Shown: positions 37,304-46,622, counted from the first letter of the stretch. The stretch: DNA of 64,000 nucleotides from Pseudomonas sp. CROZ-RG-20F-R04-15 (GCF_022662375.1 NZ_JAKNQL010000008.1:124001-188000); one strand, 5' to 3'. Translations and numbers: made by a program. Notes: a model not told the origin generated them from the letters alone.

Positions 37304-39175
37304 TCAAAACCGCTTGATCTCAGCCTGAGCTTCCAACTGCTTGCGATACGCCGCAAAGTCCTGCTGCCCCTCACGCGAAGCAAGGAAACGACGGTACTGA
37401 ACCTTCTCTTCATCCGTCGGCGCAGCCGCTTCGTTAACGCCGTTCAGACGCACAATCATCAGACTACCGTCCGGCAGAGTGACGCTGGTGAACGTCGGCT
37501 TGTCCTTCGCAGCCGGCTTCGGCATACGGAACAACGCTTGCAGCACCGCTGGATCAACCCCTTCCTGACCACGAGTGGCCGCTTCGGTAGCTTTCCAGTT
37601 CTGGCCATCAACTGCCTTGTCCAGAGGCGCCTTGCCATCGCGCAGATCAGCAATCAGCTTCTCGGCCTTGGTCTTGGCAGCAGCACTGGCGTGCTCTTTG
37701 GTCAGCTGAGTGCGGATCGCCGCATTCACACTTTCCAGCGGCAGTTGCGCAGGCTTCAGGTGCTCCTTGGAGCGCAATACGATCACGGTTTCCGGATCCA
37801 GTTCGATGGCGGTGCTGTTGGCACCTTCGTCGATCACTTCAGTGCTGAATGCAGCGGTGACCACAGCACGGTTGGCTGCAACACCTTCGCCACCTTCACG
37901 GCCGAACGGCTTGGAGGTGTGCACGGTCAGTTTCAGATCCGCCGCTGGCTGGGCCAGGTCAGACGCTTCGAACGCCGAGTCTTCCAGTTGCTTGGTCGCC
38001 TCGACAAAACGCTGCTCGACCTGTGCGGCTTTCAGCTCGCGGGTCAGCTTGTCTTTCAGGCTGGCCAGGGTTGGCACTTCCGGCGCTTCCACACCCAACA
38101 GCTTGATCAAGTGGTAACCGAAGTCAGTACGAATAGGCTCGGACACTTGGTCTTTCGACAGCGAGTACAGCGCTTTTTCGAACGCTGGATCGTAAACGCC
38201 AGGACCTGCGTAACCGAGGTCACCGCCATTGTTGGCCGAACCCGGATCCTGCGAGAACTCTTTGGCCAGCGCTTCGAACTTCTCGCCCTTGGCCAGACGC
38301 GCCTGAACGTCTTCAATCTTCGCCTTGGCCTGAGCCTCGGTGGTCTTGTCGTTCACTTCGATCAGGATGTGCGCGGCACGACGCTGTTCCGACAGGTTGG
38401 CGATCTCTTTCTGATACGCCGCCTGCAGGTCTTCATCCTTGACCGCGACCTGATCGAAGAACGAGGACTTCTTCAGTTCTACGTAATCGATGATCACTTG
38501 GTCCGGAGTCATGAACTCCTTGGCGTGCTCGTCGTAGTAGGCCTTGACCTCGTCGTCGGTCAGTTTGACCGCAGCCGGATCAGCCTTGACGTTCAGGGTG
38601 GCGAAATCGCGGGTCTGTTTTTCCAGACGGGCGAATGCCAGCACTTCAGCGTCGGTGACGAAACCACTGCCCGCCACACCGGCGCGCAGTTGGCCGATCA
38701 GCATTTCCTGAGCCAGCATCTGGCGGAATTGCATGCGGCTGTAACCCAGCTGACGGATTACCTGGTCGAAACGCTCGGAGCTGAACTTGCCGTCCACCTG
38801 GAATTCAGGTGTCTGCAGGATCACTTGGTCCAGTGCGCCTTCGGAGAAAGCGAATTTCGCTTGTTCTGCACCTTGCAGCAGCAGCTTGCGATCGATCAGA
38901 CCCTTGAGGGCCGATTCGCGCAGCATTTTCTCGTCGAGCAAGGAAGCATCGAAGTCCTTGCCTAGCTGTTGCATCAGCTGACGGCGTTGCATGTCAACGG
39001 CCTGGCTCAGCTCGTTCTGGCTGATTTCTTCACCATTGACCTTGGCCGCCTCATTCTTGTGAGTGGTGGCCTTGAAAATGGCGTCGAAACCGGTCAGGGC
39101 CATCAGTGCAACGATGACTCCGATAATGGTCTTGGCAATCCAGCCTTGTGAATTGTCCCTGATATTCTGCAGCAT
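37304..39175 (-). CDS. ppiD: Periplasmic folding chaperone / peptidyl-prolyl isomerase PpiD
   Basis: 623 residues. N-terminal inner-membrane anchor (WIAKTIIGVIVALMALTGFDAIF), SurA-like chaperone region (about 40-250), one parvulin domain (about 265-360; RRAAHILIEVNDKTTEAQAKAKIEDVQARL to FGYHLIKLLGVE) and a long C-terminal helical part. It faces the periplasm and helps newly exported outer-membrane proteins. It follows hupB and the tRNA-like element on the same strand, but the hairpin at 39246 suggests its own promoter. Confidence 0.95.
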   Translation of the reverse strand: MLQNIRDNSQGWIAKTIIGVIVALMALTGFDAIFKATTHKNEAAKVNGEEISQNELSQAVDMQRRQLMQQLGKDFDASLLDEKMLRESALKGLIDRKLLLQGAEQAKFAFSEGALDQVILQTPEFQVDGKFSSERFDQVIRQLGYSRMQFRQMLAQEMLIGQLRAGVAGSGFVTDAEVLAFARLEKQTRDFATLNVKADPAAVKLTDDEVKAYYDEHAKEFMTPDQVIIDYVELKKSSFFDQVAVKDEDLQAAYQKEIANLSEQRRAAHILIEVNDKTTEAQAKAKIEDVQARLAKGEKFEALAKEFSQDPGSANNGGDLGYAGPGVYDPAFEKALYSLSKDQVSEPIRTDFGYHLIKLLGVEAPEVPTLASLKDKLTRELKAAQVEQRFVEATKQLEDSAFEASDLAQPAADLKLTVHTSKPFGREGGEGVAANRAVVTAAFSTEVIDEGANSTAIELDPETVIVLRSKEHLKPAQLPLESVNAAIRTQLTKEHASAAAKTKAEKLIADLRDGKAPLDKAVDGQNWKATEAATRGQEGVDPAVLQALFRMPKPAAKDKPTFTSVTLPDGSLMIVRLNGVNEAAAPTDEEKVQYRRFLASREGQQDFAAYRKQLEAQAEIKRF

Positions 39176-39245
39176 GCGTCCCCCAGAAACGGTTGAACTT
39201 CAAAATTTGGCAACCGTGGAGCGTGGGTAGAATCCGGATAGAAGA

Positions 39246-39269
39246 AAGGCGCATCCGAGGATGCGCCTT
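39246..39269 (-). terminator. Hairpin after the tRNA-like element
   Basis: AAGGCGCATCC and GGATGCGCCTT form an 11-bp stem with a 2-base loop. On the minus strand it is followed by TTCTTCTA, a weak T tract. It would end a transcript carrying the tRNA-like sequence and insulate ppiD. Confidence 0.7.
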
Positions 39270-39277
39270 CTCGTAAC

Positions 39278-39353
39278 TGGCGGAGCGGACAGGGCTCGAA
39301 CCCTCGATCCCGGCGTTACAGGAAGCTGTTTCAGCGACCTGCTCTACCGCTCC
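39278..39353 (-). pseudogene. Degenerate tRNA-Asp-like sequence
   Basis: 76 bases on the minus strand begin GGAGCGGTAG and end CCGCTCCGCCA, the acceptor stem, discriminator and CCA of tRNA-Asp(GTC). GGTTCGAGCCC gives the T loop and CCTGTAACGCCGGG resembles the Asp anticodon arm CCTGTCACGCCGGG. The anticodon reads GTA, the 5' half of the anticodon stem no longer pairs, the T stem is weakened and the D arm is altered. It is therefore probably not a working aspartate tRNA. It lies between hupB and ppiD. Confidence 0.7.
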
Positions 39354-39402
39354 GCTGCCAAGTCAGGCATGATCCCGACCCGGATGGGTAAAAACCTGAA
39401 GC

Positions 39403-39675
39403 TTAGTTAACCGCTTCTTTCAGTGCTTTACCGGCTTTGAAACCTGGCTTCTTGGCAGCCGGGATTTCCAGAGTCTTGCCAGTCTGAGGGTTACGACCGG
39501 TACGAGCCGGACGGTCAGTCACGGAGAAAGTACCGAAACCAACCAGAACAACGGAGTCGCCAGCCTTCAGAGCGCCAGTGACGGATTCGATTACAGCGTC
39601 CAGCGCACGGCCAGCAGCAGCTTTCGGGATATCAGCGGATGCAGCGATAGCATCAATCAGTTCCGACTTGTTCAC
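39403..39675 (-). CDS. hupB: Nucleoid protein HU-beta
   Basis: 90 residues, starting with GTG (AGGGGAC upstream). Complete HU fold: [28 protein letters not shown] helices and the DNA-binding arm [30 protein letters not shown]. It binds and bends DNA as a dimer. It lies downstream of lon, as in many gamma-proteobacteria, with its own consensus promoter at 39770-39799. Confidence 0.97.
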   Translation of the reverse strand: MNKSELIDAIAASADIPKAAAGRALDAVIESVTGALKAGDSVVLVGFGTFSVTDRPARTGRNPQTGKTLEIPAAKKPGFKAGKALKEAVN

Positions 39676-39769
39676 TCTAAGTCCCCTTATATCTATTTTG
39701 AGATGATTCTAAGTTTTTTGGTGAAAGCAAAAACGAGTGCTGAATGGCCTACAGACACTTAAGAGCCGC

Positions 39770-39799
39770 TTTATAACAAGGGCTCTAAAAAACTGTCAA
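39770..39799 (-). promoter_or_regulatory. Consensus sigma70 promoter of hupB
   Basis: On the minus strand TTGACA (39799-39794), an 18-base spacer and TATAAA (39775-39770). It lies in the lon-hupB gap, about 95 bases before the hupB start. Confidence 0.8.
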
Positions 39800-39823
39800 G
39801 GAAGCCCCCCAGGCAAAAGCATA

Positions 39824-42220
39824 TTAATGCGTGCTAATTCTTTCCTTAGAGTCAGACTCACGTTTTTCGTCCTTGGCAACTATCTCCGGAGCCACATCCG
39901 GCAAGGGCTCCGGCGCGTATTGCAGCGCAATTTGCAGGACCTCGTCAATCCATTTAACCGGTTTAATCTGCAGATCCTGCTTGATATTGTCAGGAATCTC
40001 CTTCAGATCGCGCACGTTCTCTTCCGGAATAATCACGATCTTGATTCCGCCGCGGTGAGCCGCCAGCAGTTTTTCCTTCAGACCGCCAATAGCCAGCACT
40101 TGACCACGCAGAGTAATTTCACCGGTCATGGCGACATCGGCGCGCACCGGAATGCCGGTCAATGCCGACACCAGCGCCGTACACATGCCTACGCCAGCGC
40201 TAGGGCCGTCTTTCGGCGTCGCCCCTTCCGGCATGTGGATGTGCGTGTCGCGCTTCTCGTGGAAGTCCAGAGGAATGCCCAGGCTCTTGGCGCGGCTGCG
40301 CACCACTGTCAGCGCTGCAGTGATCGATTCGACCATCACGTCGCCCAGCGAACCGGTCTTGATCAACTGACCTTTACCCGGCACAACAGCGGCTTCGATG
40401 GTCAGCAATTCGCCGCCCACCTGCGTCCAGGCAAGGCCAGTCACCTGACCGATCTGATCCTGTTGCTCGGCCAGACCGTAACGGAACTTGCGCACACCGA
40501 GGAAATGTTCCAGCAGGTCAGCTGTCACTTTCACCGAGAAGCGTTTCTCCATTGCGTGCTCTTTCACCGCTTTGCGGCAGACCTTGGCGATCTGACGTTC
40601 GAGGCCACGCACACCCGCTTCACGGGTGTAGTAACGGATGATGTCGCGGATCGCTTCTGCATCGAATTCCAGCTCGCCTTTCTTCAGACCATTGGCGGCG
40701 ATCTGTTTTGGCGAGAGGTATTTGACGGCAATGTTGATCTTCTCGTCTTCGGTGTAGCCCGGCAGACGGATGACTTCCATGCGGTCAAGCAGCGCCGGCG
40801 GGATGTTCATCGAGTTCGAGGTGCACAGGAACATCACATCGGAGAGGTCGTAATCGACTTCCAGATAGTGGTCGTTGAAGTTGTGGTTCTGCTCTGGATC
40901 GAGCACTTCCAGCAACGCCGACGCCGGATCGCCACGCATGTCGCTGCCCATTTTGTCGATTTCATCGAGCAGGAACAGCGGGTTGCGCACCCCCACCTTA
41001 GTCATCTTTTGAATCAATCTTCCCGGCATCGAACCGATGTAAGTCCGGCGGTGACCACGAATTTCCGCTTCATCACGCACGCCACCAAGGGCCATGCGCA
41101 CGAATTTACGGTTGGTGGCATGGGCAATCGACTCCGCCAGCGAGGTTTTACCCACGCCCGGAGGACCGACCAGGCACAACACCGGACCACGGATTTTCTT
41201 CACGCGCTTTTGCACAGCGAGGTATTCAAGGATGCGTTCCTTGACCTCTTCGAGACCGTAGTGGTCGGCATCGAGAATGTCTTCAGCGCGCGCCAGGTCC
41301 AGACGCACCTTGCTCTGGGCCTTCCACGGCACCTGCACCAGCCAGTCGATGTAAGAGCGCACCACGGTGGCCTCAGCGGACATCGGCGACATTTGCTTGA
41401 GCTTGTTCAGCTCGGCAGTGGCTTTGGCCAACGCGTCTTTCGGCAGACCGGCAGCGTCGATGCGCTTTTTCAGGTCTTCGATTTCGTTGTGGCCTTCGTC
41501 GCTGTCGCCGAGCTCTTTCTGAATGGCCTTCATCTGCTCATTCAGGTAGTACTCGCGCTGACTGCGCTCCATTTGCTTTTTGACGCGGCCACGAATGCGT
41601 TTTTCGACTTGCAGCAGATCGATCTCGGCATCCAGCAACGCCAGAACGTGCTCGACCCGGGCCGACAAATCGATGATTTCGAGGATTTCCTGCTTCTGCT
41701 CGATTTTCAGCGCCATGTGCGCGGCCATGGTGTCGACCAGACGACCCGGCTCATCGATGCTGTTGAGCGACGACAGGACTTCAGCCGGGACTTTCTTGCC
41801 CAGCTGTACATATTGTTCGAACTGCGACAGCAGCGTGCGCACGAACACTTCGGATTCGCGCTCGGCGGCGTCGACTTCTTCGATCAACGAGACTTCGGCA
41901 CGGCAGTGACCGTCGACTTCGCTGAAGCGTTCGACCGTGCCACGCTGCTCACCCTCGACCAGAACCTTTACGGTGCCGTCAGGCAGCTTCAGAAGCTGTA
42001 GAACAGTGGCAATGGTACCTACGCGATAGAGAGCGTCTTCACCGGGATCGTCGTCAGCCGGGTTTCTCTGGGCCAGCAGGAGGATCTGCTTGTCGCCCGT
42101 CATCGCGGCCTCGAGGGCTTCGATGGATTTCTCGCGCCCCACGAACAGCGGGATAACCATGTGCGGATAAACCACGACATCACGCAATGGCAGGAGAGGC
42201 AATTCGATGGTTGTCTTCAT
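39824..42220 (-). CDS. lon: ATP-dependent protease Lon
   Basis: 798 residues, full length. N-terminal substrate domain (LPLLPLRDVVVYPHMVIPLFVGRE), AAA+ domain with Walker A GPPGVGKTS (Lys358) and Walker B PLFLLDEIDKM, and the protease domain with serine in KDGPSAGVGM (Ser674) and lysine near 717 (GGLKEKLLAAHRGG). It degrades misfolded and regulatory proteins in the cytoplasm. An RpoH-like promoter (42279-42307) lies ahead of it. Confidence 0.97.
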   Translation of the reverse strand: MKTTIELPLLPLRDVVVYPHMVIPLFVGREKSIEALEAAMTGDKQILLLAQRNPADDDPGEDALYRVGTIATVLQLLKLPDGTVKVLVEGEQRGTVERFSEVDGHCRAEVSLIEEVDAAERESEVFVRTLLSQFEQYVQLGKKVPAEVLSSLNSIDEPGRLVDTMAAHMALKIEQKQEILEIIDLSARVEHVLALLDAEIDLLQVEKRIRGRVKKQMERSQREYYLNEQMKAIQKELGDSDEGHNEIEDLKKRIDAAGLPKDALAKATAELNKLKQMSPMSAEATVVRSYIDWLVQVPWKAQSKVRLDLARAEDILDADHYGLEEVKERILEYLAVQKRVKKIRGPVLCLVGPPGVGKTSLAESIAHATNRKFVRMALGGVRDEAEIRGHRRTYIGSMPGRLIQKMTKVGVRNPLFLLDEIDKMGSDMRGDPASALLEVLDPEQNHNFNDHYLEVDYDLSDVMFLCTSNSMNIPPALLDRMEVIRLPGYTEDEKINIAVKYLSPKQIAANGLKKGELEFDAEAIRDIIRYYTREAGVRGLERQIAKVCRKAVKEHAMEKRFSVKVTADLLEHFLGVRKFRYGLAEQQDQIGQVTGLAWTQVGGELLTIEAAVVPGKGQLIKTGSLGDVMVESITAALTVVRSRAKSLGIPLDFHEKRDTHIHMPEGATPKDGPSAGVGMCTALVSALTGIPVRADVAMTGEITLRGQVLAIGGLKEKLLAAHRGGIKIVIIPEENVRDLKEIPDNIKQDLQIKPVKWIDEVLQIALQYAPEPLPDVAPEIVAKDEKRESDSKERISTH

Positions 42221-42278
42221 GATTTCGCCTCTACGGCGGCCATATGGCCGTAATCAGATGGAATTGAGCTTGAAACCA

Positions 42279-42307
42279 AGATGGGGGCTGCCTTGAAAAA
42301 AAACAAG
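42279..42307 (-). promoter_or_regulatory. RpoH (sigma32) heat-shock promoter of lon
   Basis: On the minus strand CTTGTTT (42307-42301), a 14-base spacer and CCCCATCT (42286-42279). The -10 box is a full match to CCCCATNT and the -35 keeps the CTTG core. It is 59 bases before the lon ATG. Confidence 0.82.
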
Positions 42308-42332
42308 CGCAAAGCGGATGTAAAAAACGACA

Positions 42333-42358
42333 TAAAAAAAAAGAGGCCCGAAGGCCCC
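42333..42358 (-). terminator. Terminator of clpX
   Basis: Minus strand GGGGCC-TTCG-GGCCTC followed by a run of nine to ten T (plus-strand A run 42334-42342). It lies 25 bases after the clpX stop and just before the lon promoter. Confidence 0.88.
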
Positions 42359-42383
42359 TTCTTTGTTGCGGCGCGGTGGACGC

Positions 42384-43667
42384 TTACGCGTCCGGCGCTG
42401 CCTTGGCAGTCGGCTCACTGTTTTCGTAGATATACAGTGGCTTGGACTTGCCTTCGATCACGCTTTCATCGATCACGACTTTGCTCACCTCGGACTGCGA
42501 GGGGATTTCATACATCGTGTCGAGCAGTACACCTTCGAGAATCGAGCGCAGGCCACGGGCACCGGTTTTACGCTCCAGGGCACGCTTGGCGACCGATTTC
42601 AGCGCGTCTGTGCGGAACTCCAGATCCACGCCTTCCATCTCGAACAGCTTGGCATACTGTTTGGTCAGAGCATTTTTCGGCTCGGTGAGGATCTGCATCA
42701 ACGCAGCCTCGTCGAGCTCGTCCAGCGTCGCAAGGACCGGCAGACGACCGACGAATTCCGGGATCAGACCGAACTTGACCAGATCGTCAGGCTCGACTTC
42801 ACGCAGGGATTCACCGACTTTCTTGCCTTCTTCCTTGCTGCGCACTTCTGCGTTGAAGCCGATGCCGCCCTTGGTGGAACGGTTTTGAATAACCTTTTCC
42901 AGACCGGAGAACGCACCACCGCAGATGAACAGGATGTTACGGGTGTCGACCTGCAGGAATTCCTGCTGCGGGTGCTTGCGGCCACCTTGCGGCGGTACGG
43001 AAGCGACCGTGCCTTCGATCAACTTGAGCAAGGCCTGCTGCACGCCTTCACCGGAAACGTCCCGGGTGATCGACGGGTTGTCGGACTTGCGCGAAATCTT
43101 GTCGATTTCATCGATGTAGACAATGCCCATCTGGGCTTTCTCTACGTCGTAATCGCACTTCTGCAGCAGCTTCTGAATGATGTTCTCGACATCTTCACCC
43201 ACGTAACCCGCCTCGGTGAGGGTGGTTGCATCGGCGATGGTGAACGGAACGTTCAGCAAGCGGGCCAGTGTTTCGGCCAGCAGGGTTTTACCGGAGCCTG
43301 TCGGGCCGATCAGCAGGATGTTGCTCTTGCCGAGTTCGACGTCGTCAGCCTTCTTGTCACGCTGGTTCAGGCGCTTGTAGTGGTTGTACACCGCTACGGC
43401 CAGAACCTTCTTCGCACGCTCCTGACCAATGACGTACTGGTCTAGGATGCCGCTGATTTCTTTAGGCGAAGGCAATTTATGCGCGCTGCTCTCGGCCTGG
43501 GCTTCCTGCACCTCCTCGCGGATGATGTCATTGCACAGGTCGACGCACTCGTCGCAGATAAAGACCGAGGGGCCGGCAATCAATTTGCGCACTTCATGCT
43601 GGCTTTTGCCACAGAAGGAGCAATAGAGCAGCTTGCCGTTGTCCTCGCCGTTGCGGGTGTCAGTCAT
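42384..43667 (-). CDS. clpX: ATP-dependent Clp protease ATPase subunit ClpX
   Basis: 427 residues from the ATG at 43667, the normal length. Zinc-binding domain with [33 protein letters not shown]+ Walker [10 protein letters not shown], Walker [11 protein letters not shown], and the C-terminal sensor-2 region [11 protein letters not shown]. It unfolds tagged proteins and feeds them to ClpP, encoded just upstream. The ClpP-binding loop IGF motif is present (GGIGFNAEV). It has its own RpoH-like promoter. Confidence 0.97.
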   Translation of the reverse strand: MTDTRNGEDNGKLLYCSFCGKSQHEVRKLIAGPSVFICDECVDLCNDIIREEVQEAQAESSAHKLPSPKEISGILDQYVIGQERAKKVLAVAVYNHYKRLNQRDKKADDVELGKSNILLIGPTGSGKTLLAETLARLLNVPFTIADATTLTEAGYVGEDVENIIQKLLQKCDYDVEKAQMGIVYIDEIDKISRKSDNPSITRDVSGEGVQQALLKLIEGTVASVPPQGGRKHPQQEFLQVDTRNILFICGGAFSGLEKVIQNRSTKGGIGFNAEVRSKEEGKKVGESLREVEPDDLVKFGLIPEFVGRLPVLATLDELDEAALMQILTEPKNALTKQYAKLFEMEGVDLEFRTDALKSVAKRALERKTGARGLRSILEGVLLDTMYEIPSQSEVSKVVIDESVIEGKSKPLYIYENSEPTAKAAPDA

Positions 43668-43701
43668 TCGTTCGATCCAAATCCGATAGGCTTGCAACAC
43701 A

Positions 43702-43730
43702 AGATGAAGGCTATTGCGGGCTTTTTCAAG
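43702..43730 (-). promoter_or_regulatory. RpoH (sigma32)-like promoter of clpX
   Basis: On the minus strand CTTGAAA (43730-43724), a perfect -35, then 14 bases and CTTCATCT (43709-43702), a fair -10. The -35 lies in the hairpin GCGGGCTT-GAAA-AAGCCCGC, which could also end or process the clpP transcript. Confidence 0.7.
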
Positions 43731-43779
43731 CCCGCCGCTGATCAGACAAGCCGACCAAGCCTATTTTGAGCTGCTTATT

Positions 43780-44415
43780 TTAAGCTGGGCGCTGGTTGAT
43801 CACTTCGTCGATCAGGCCATATTCCTTCGCAGCTTCTGCACTCATGAAGTTGTCGCGATTGGTGTCGCGCTCGATTTCTTCCAGAGTACGCCCGCTGTGC
43901 TTGGCCATCAGCGTGTTCAGACGCTCGCGAATGAAGAGGATTTCCTTGGCGTGGATTTCGATGTCCGACGCCTGGCCCTGGAAACCGCCCAGTGGCTGGT
44001 GAATCATCACGCGCGAGTTCGGCAGGCAGAAACGCTTGCCCGGGGCACCTGCGGTCAGCAGGAATGCGCCCATGCTGCAGGCCTGACCGATGCAGGTGGT
44101 CGATACGTTCGGCTTGATGAACTGCATGGTGTCGTAGATCGACATGCCTGCTGTCACCGAACCGCCCGGAGAGTTGATGTAGAGATGGATGTCCTTGTCC
44201 GGGTTTTCCGCTTCAAGGAACAGCAGTTGCGCGCAGATCAGGTTGGCCATGTAGTCCTCTACCGGACCAACCAGAAAGATCACTCGCTCCTTGAGCAGGC
44301 GCGAATAGATGTCATAGGCGCGTTCGCCACGAGCAGATTGCTCGACAACCATCGGGACCAGGCCGCCGGCGGCCTGGATATCAGAGTTCTGCTGAATATA
44401 AGAATTACGGAACAT
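43780..44415 (-). CDS. clpP: ATP-dependent Clp protease proteolytic subunit ClpP
   Basis: 211 residues from the ATG at 44415 ([26 protein letters not shown]), which matches the length of Pseudomonas ClpP1. The ORF opens 14 codons earlier, but that part lies in a palindrome. Catalytic triad Ser114 (GQACSMGA), His139 (MIHQPLGG) and Asp188 (RDTNRDNF). It forms the tetradecameric chamber with ClpX or ClpA. It follows tig and precedes clpX on the same strand. Confidence 0.97.
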   Translation of the reverse strand: MFRNSYIQQNSDIQAAGGLVPMVVEQSARGERAYDIYSRLLKERVIFLVGPVEDYMANLICAQLLFLEAENPDKDIHLYINSPGGSVTAGMSIYDTMQFIKPNVSTTCIGQACSMGAFLLTAGAPGKRFCLPNSRVMIHQPLGGFQGQASDIEIHAKEILFIRERLNTLMAKHSGRTLEEIERDTNRDNFMSAEAAKEYGLIDEVINQRPA

Positions 44416-44454
44416 GCTCTGCAGTCGCTCCCAAATAGTTATGTCTTGAATACG

Positions 44455-44482
44455 CATAAGCCAGCTCGAGAGCTGGCTTATG
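44455..44482. other. 28-base palindrome in the tig-clpP gap
   Basis: CATAAGCCAGCTC and GAGCTGGCTTATG form a perfect 13-bp stem with two loop bases, directly after tig. No T tract follows on the minus strand, so it looks like an RNA-processing or stabilising hairpin, or a partial attenuator, rather than a full terminator. Confidence 0.7.
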
Positions 44483-44508
44483 GTGTGTACTTCTTAACGC
44501 AGAATCAA

Positions 44509-45819
44509 TCAGTCGGCTGCTGGAGCTTCTACCGGCTTGACTGCTTCTTCGTAAGAGACCGCTTTGTCGGTCACACTAGCTTTCTGCAGAACAGTATCCA
44601 CAACTTGTTCTTCCAGCACAACCGAACGTACTTCGTTCAGTTGCTGCTCGTTTTTGTAGTACCACGACACAACCTGCTCAGGCTCCTGATAAGCCGAAGC
44701 CATTTCCTGAATCATTTCGCGAACGCGAGCTTCGTCAGGCTTCAGGTCGAATTGCTTGACCACTTCAGCAACGATCAGACCCAGCACAACGCGGCGCTTG
44801 GCTTGCTCTTCGAACAGCTCGGCCGGCAGTTGATCAGGCTTGATGTTGCCGCCGAACTGCTGAACAGCCTGCACGCGCAGACGGTCAACTTCGTTGGACA
44901 GCAGCGCCTTCGGCACTTCGATCGGGTTGGTGGCCAGCAGACCGTCCATTACCTGATTCTTGACCTTGGATTTGATCGCCTGACGCAGTTCACGCTCCAT
45001 GTTCTTGCGAACTTCGGTGCGGAAACCGTCGATGCCGCTTTCCTTGATGCCGAATTGAGCGAAGAACTCTTCGTTCAGTTCTGGCAGCTTAGGCTCGGAA
45101 ACAGTGTTGACGGTCACGGTGAACTCGGCGGTTTTGCCAGCCAGGTCCAGGTTCTGATAGTCCTCTGGGAAGGTCAGGTTCAGAACGCGCTCTTCGCCGG
45201 CTTTAGCGCCAACCAGGCCTTCTTCGAAGCCCGGGATCATGCGGCCGGAACCCAGTACCAGCTGAGTGCCCTTGGCGGAACCGCCAGCGAATACTTCGCC
45301 GTCAACCTTGCCAACGAAATCGATGTTCAGTTGGTCTTCGTTCTGGGCAGCACGGTCGGCCACTTCAAAACGAGTGTTCTGCTTGCGCAGGATGTCGAGC
45401 ATTTTGTCCAGGTCAGCGTCAGCCACGTCAGCGCTCAGGCGCTCAACGGTGATGCCTTCGAAACCGGCAACGGTGAACTCAGGGAACACTTCGAATACAG
45501 CAACGTATTCCAGGTCCTTGCCAGCTTCGAGCGACTTAGGCTCGATCGAAGGCGAACCAGCAGGGTTCAGCTTCTGCTCAACCACAGCTTCGTAGAAGGA
45601 GGACTGGATCACGTCGCCGACAGCTTCCTGACGAGCATCAGCACCGAAACGGCGCTTGATTTCGCTCATTGGCACTTTGCCTGGACGGAAGCCAGCAATC
45701 TTGGCCTTTTGGGCAGTCTGCTGCAGACGCTTGTTGACCTGAGTCTCGATGCGCTCAGCCGGCACGGTGACGCTCATGCGGCGCTCGAGAGCAGTAGTAT
45801 TTTCAACAGAAACTTGCAT
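44509..45819 (-). CDS. tig: Trigger factor, ribosome-bound chaperone
   Basis: 436 residues from the ATG at 45819, with AGGAA 7 bases upstream. N-terminal ribosome-binding domain with the signature [12 protein letters not shown]-like prolyl isomerase domain (about 150-240), and the helical C-terminal arms. It shields nascent chains at the ribosome exit. First gene of the tig-clpP-clpX-lon-hupB-ppiD block. Confidence 0.97.
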   Translation of the reverse strand: MQVSVENTTALERRMSVTVPAERIETQVNKRLQQTAQKAKIAGFRPGKVPMSEIKRRFGADARQEAVGDVIQSSFYEAVVEQKLNPAGSPSIEPKSLEAGKDLEYVAVFEVFPEFTVAGFEGITVERLSADVADADLDKMLDILRKQNTRFEVADRAAQNEDQLNIDFVGKVDGEVFAGGSAKGTQLVLGSGRMIPGFEEGLVGAKAGEERVLNLTFPEDYQNLDLAGKTAEFTVTVNTVSEPKLPELNEEFFAQFGIKESGIDGFRTEVRKNMERELRQAIKSKVKNQVMDGLLATNPIEVPKALLSNEVDRLRVQAVQQFGGNIKPDQLPAELFEEQAKRRVVLGLIVAEVVKQFDLKPDEARVREMIQEMASAYQEPEQVVSWYYKNEQQLNEVRSVVLEEQVVDTVLQKASVTDKAVSYEEAVKPVEAPAAD

Positions 45820-45880
45820 GGATATTCCTCGTTGCACAGACGTTAGCCGGCCGTTTCCGACCCCAGAATCAAGGGCATGC

Positions 45881-45909
45881 ATTCTAGTGGGTCAAACTCA
45901 AGAAGTCAC
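45881..45909 (-). promoter_or_regulatory. Probable sigma70 promoter of tig
   Basis: On the minus strand GTGACT (45909-45904), 17-base spacer, TAGAAT (45886-45881). It lies about 62 bases before the tig start codon. Confidence 0.55.
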
Positions 45910-46181
45910 CCTACTGAAAACGGGTAAAAAAACAGCAGGCATTTTATCGGGACCGCTACACCAGTGCAGCGCGCCCCACAGGCGAATACAACCAATCTCG
46001 CCAGGGCTCTGCGCCAACCGCTTCTATATATAGAAGAGTTGCCAATCACTCCCTGACGGCCGTTCTTGCAAGCAAGTCCGGCGAGCAGCGCAGCATCATC
46101 GAGCAACATAAATACGACGAAGCGCCCTGCCCCTGCGCCCCGAAACCGGCGATCGCCGGTTTTCAGAACCGCTAAAACAAA
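45910..46181. other. Gap between tig and the tRNA cluster
   Basis: No gene is supported. A 21-base palindrome, AAACCGGCGATCGCCGGTTTT (46143-46163), is the main structure. A small minus-strand ORF (45906-46109) has no ribosome site and no family look. Confidence 0.5.
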
Positions 46182-46213
46182 AAAGGCGCCAGACTGTTAA
46201 ATCTGGCGCCTTT
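46182..46213 (-). terminator. Terminator of the tRNA operon
   Basis: AAAGGCGCCAGA and TCTGGCGCCTTT pair over 12 bases around TTTAACAG on the minus strand, followed by TTTTTTTG. It lies directly after the last tRNA-His. Confidence 0.88.
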
Positions 46214-46220
46214 CGAAATA

Positions 46221-46296
46221 TGGGGTGGACGATGGGGATCGAACCCACGACAACGGGAGTCACAATCCCGTGCTCTACCAACTGAGCTACGCCCAC
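46221..46296 (-). tRNA. tRNA-His(GTG), copy 2
   Basis: 76 bases on the minus strand beginning GTGGGCGTAGCTCAGTTGG, anticodon loop ATTGTGA, T loop TTCGATC, encoded CCA. Identical in sequence to the copy at 46515. Last gene of the Arg-His-Leu-His cluster. Confidence 0.96.
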
Positions 46297-46373
46297 CATA
46301 TTGCGTAACAAAAAAGCCAAACAACTTCTTTGTTGAAACCTCACCAGCCCGAAGACATGAATGAAGCTTTAAT

Positions 46374-46458
46374 TGGTGCGGATGAAGAGACTCGAACTCT
46401 TACGCCTCGCGGCGCTGGAACCTAAATCCAGTGTGTCTACCAATTCCACCACATCCGC
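46374..46458 (-). tRNA. tRNA-Leu(TAG)
   Basis: 85 bases with the long variable arm of class II tRNAs. It begins GCGGATGTGGTGGAATTGG, has anticodon loop ATTTAGG (reads CUA) and an encoded CCA. It lies between the two identical tRNA-His genes. Confidence 0.95.
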
Positions 46459-46475
46459 AGATGAAGCTTTAAAGC

Positions 46476-46507
46476 AAAGGCGCCAGACTGTTACATCTGG
46501 CGCCTTT
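46476..46507 (-). repeat. Second copy of the tRNA-His terminator hairpin
   Basis: AAAGGCGCCAGA / TCTGGCGCCTTT again, after the first tRNA-His. It lacks the long T tract of the 46182 copy (minus strand continues GCTTTAAAGC), so it probably serves as a processing stem. It was duplicated together with the tRNA. Confidence 0.75.
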
Positions 46508-46514
46508 CGAAATA

Positions 46515-46590
46515 TGGGGTGGACGATGGGGATCGAACCCACGACAACGGGAGTCACAATCCCGTGCTCTACCAACTGAGCTACGCCCAC
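46515..46590 (-). tRNA. tRNA-His(GTG), copy 1
   Basis: 76 bases, identical to 46221-46296, with anticodon GTG and encoded CCA. Second gene of the minus-strand cluster after tRNA-Arg. Confidence 0.96.
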
Positions 46591-46622
46591 CATATCGCGT
46601 TACTTGTGCCAAAGCTGCCTAA

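Noticed and set aside
36938..38965. 675-codon plus-strand ORF
   Set aside because: Antisense to ppiD plus the repeat element; no ribosome site and low-complexity composition.
39737..42001. 754-codon plus-strand ORF
   Set aside because: Antisense to lon, a complete and well-known gene.
43714..45846. 710-codon plus-strand ORF
   Set aside because: Antisense to clpP and tig.
46096..46593. Short ORFs reading VGVAQLVEHGIVTPVVVGS
   Set aside because: They are translations of the tRNA-His genes and flanks, a known annotation artefact.
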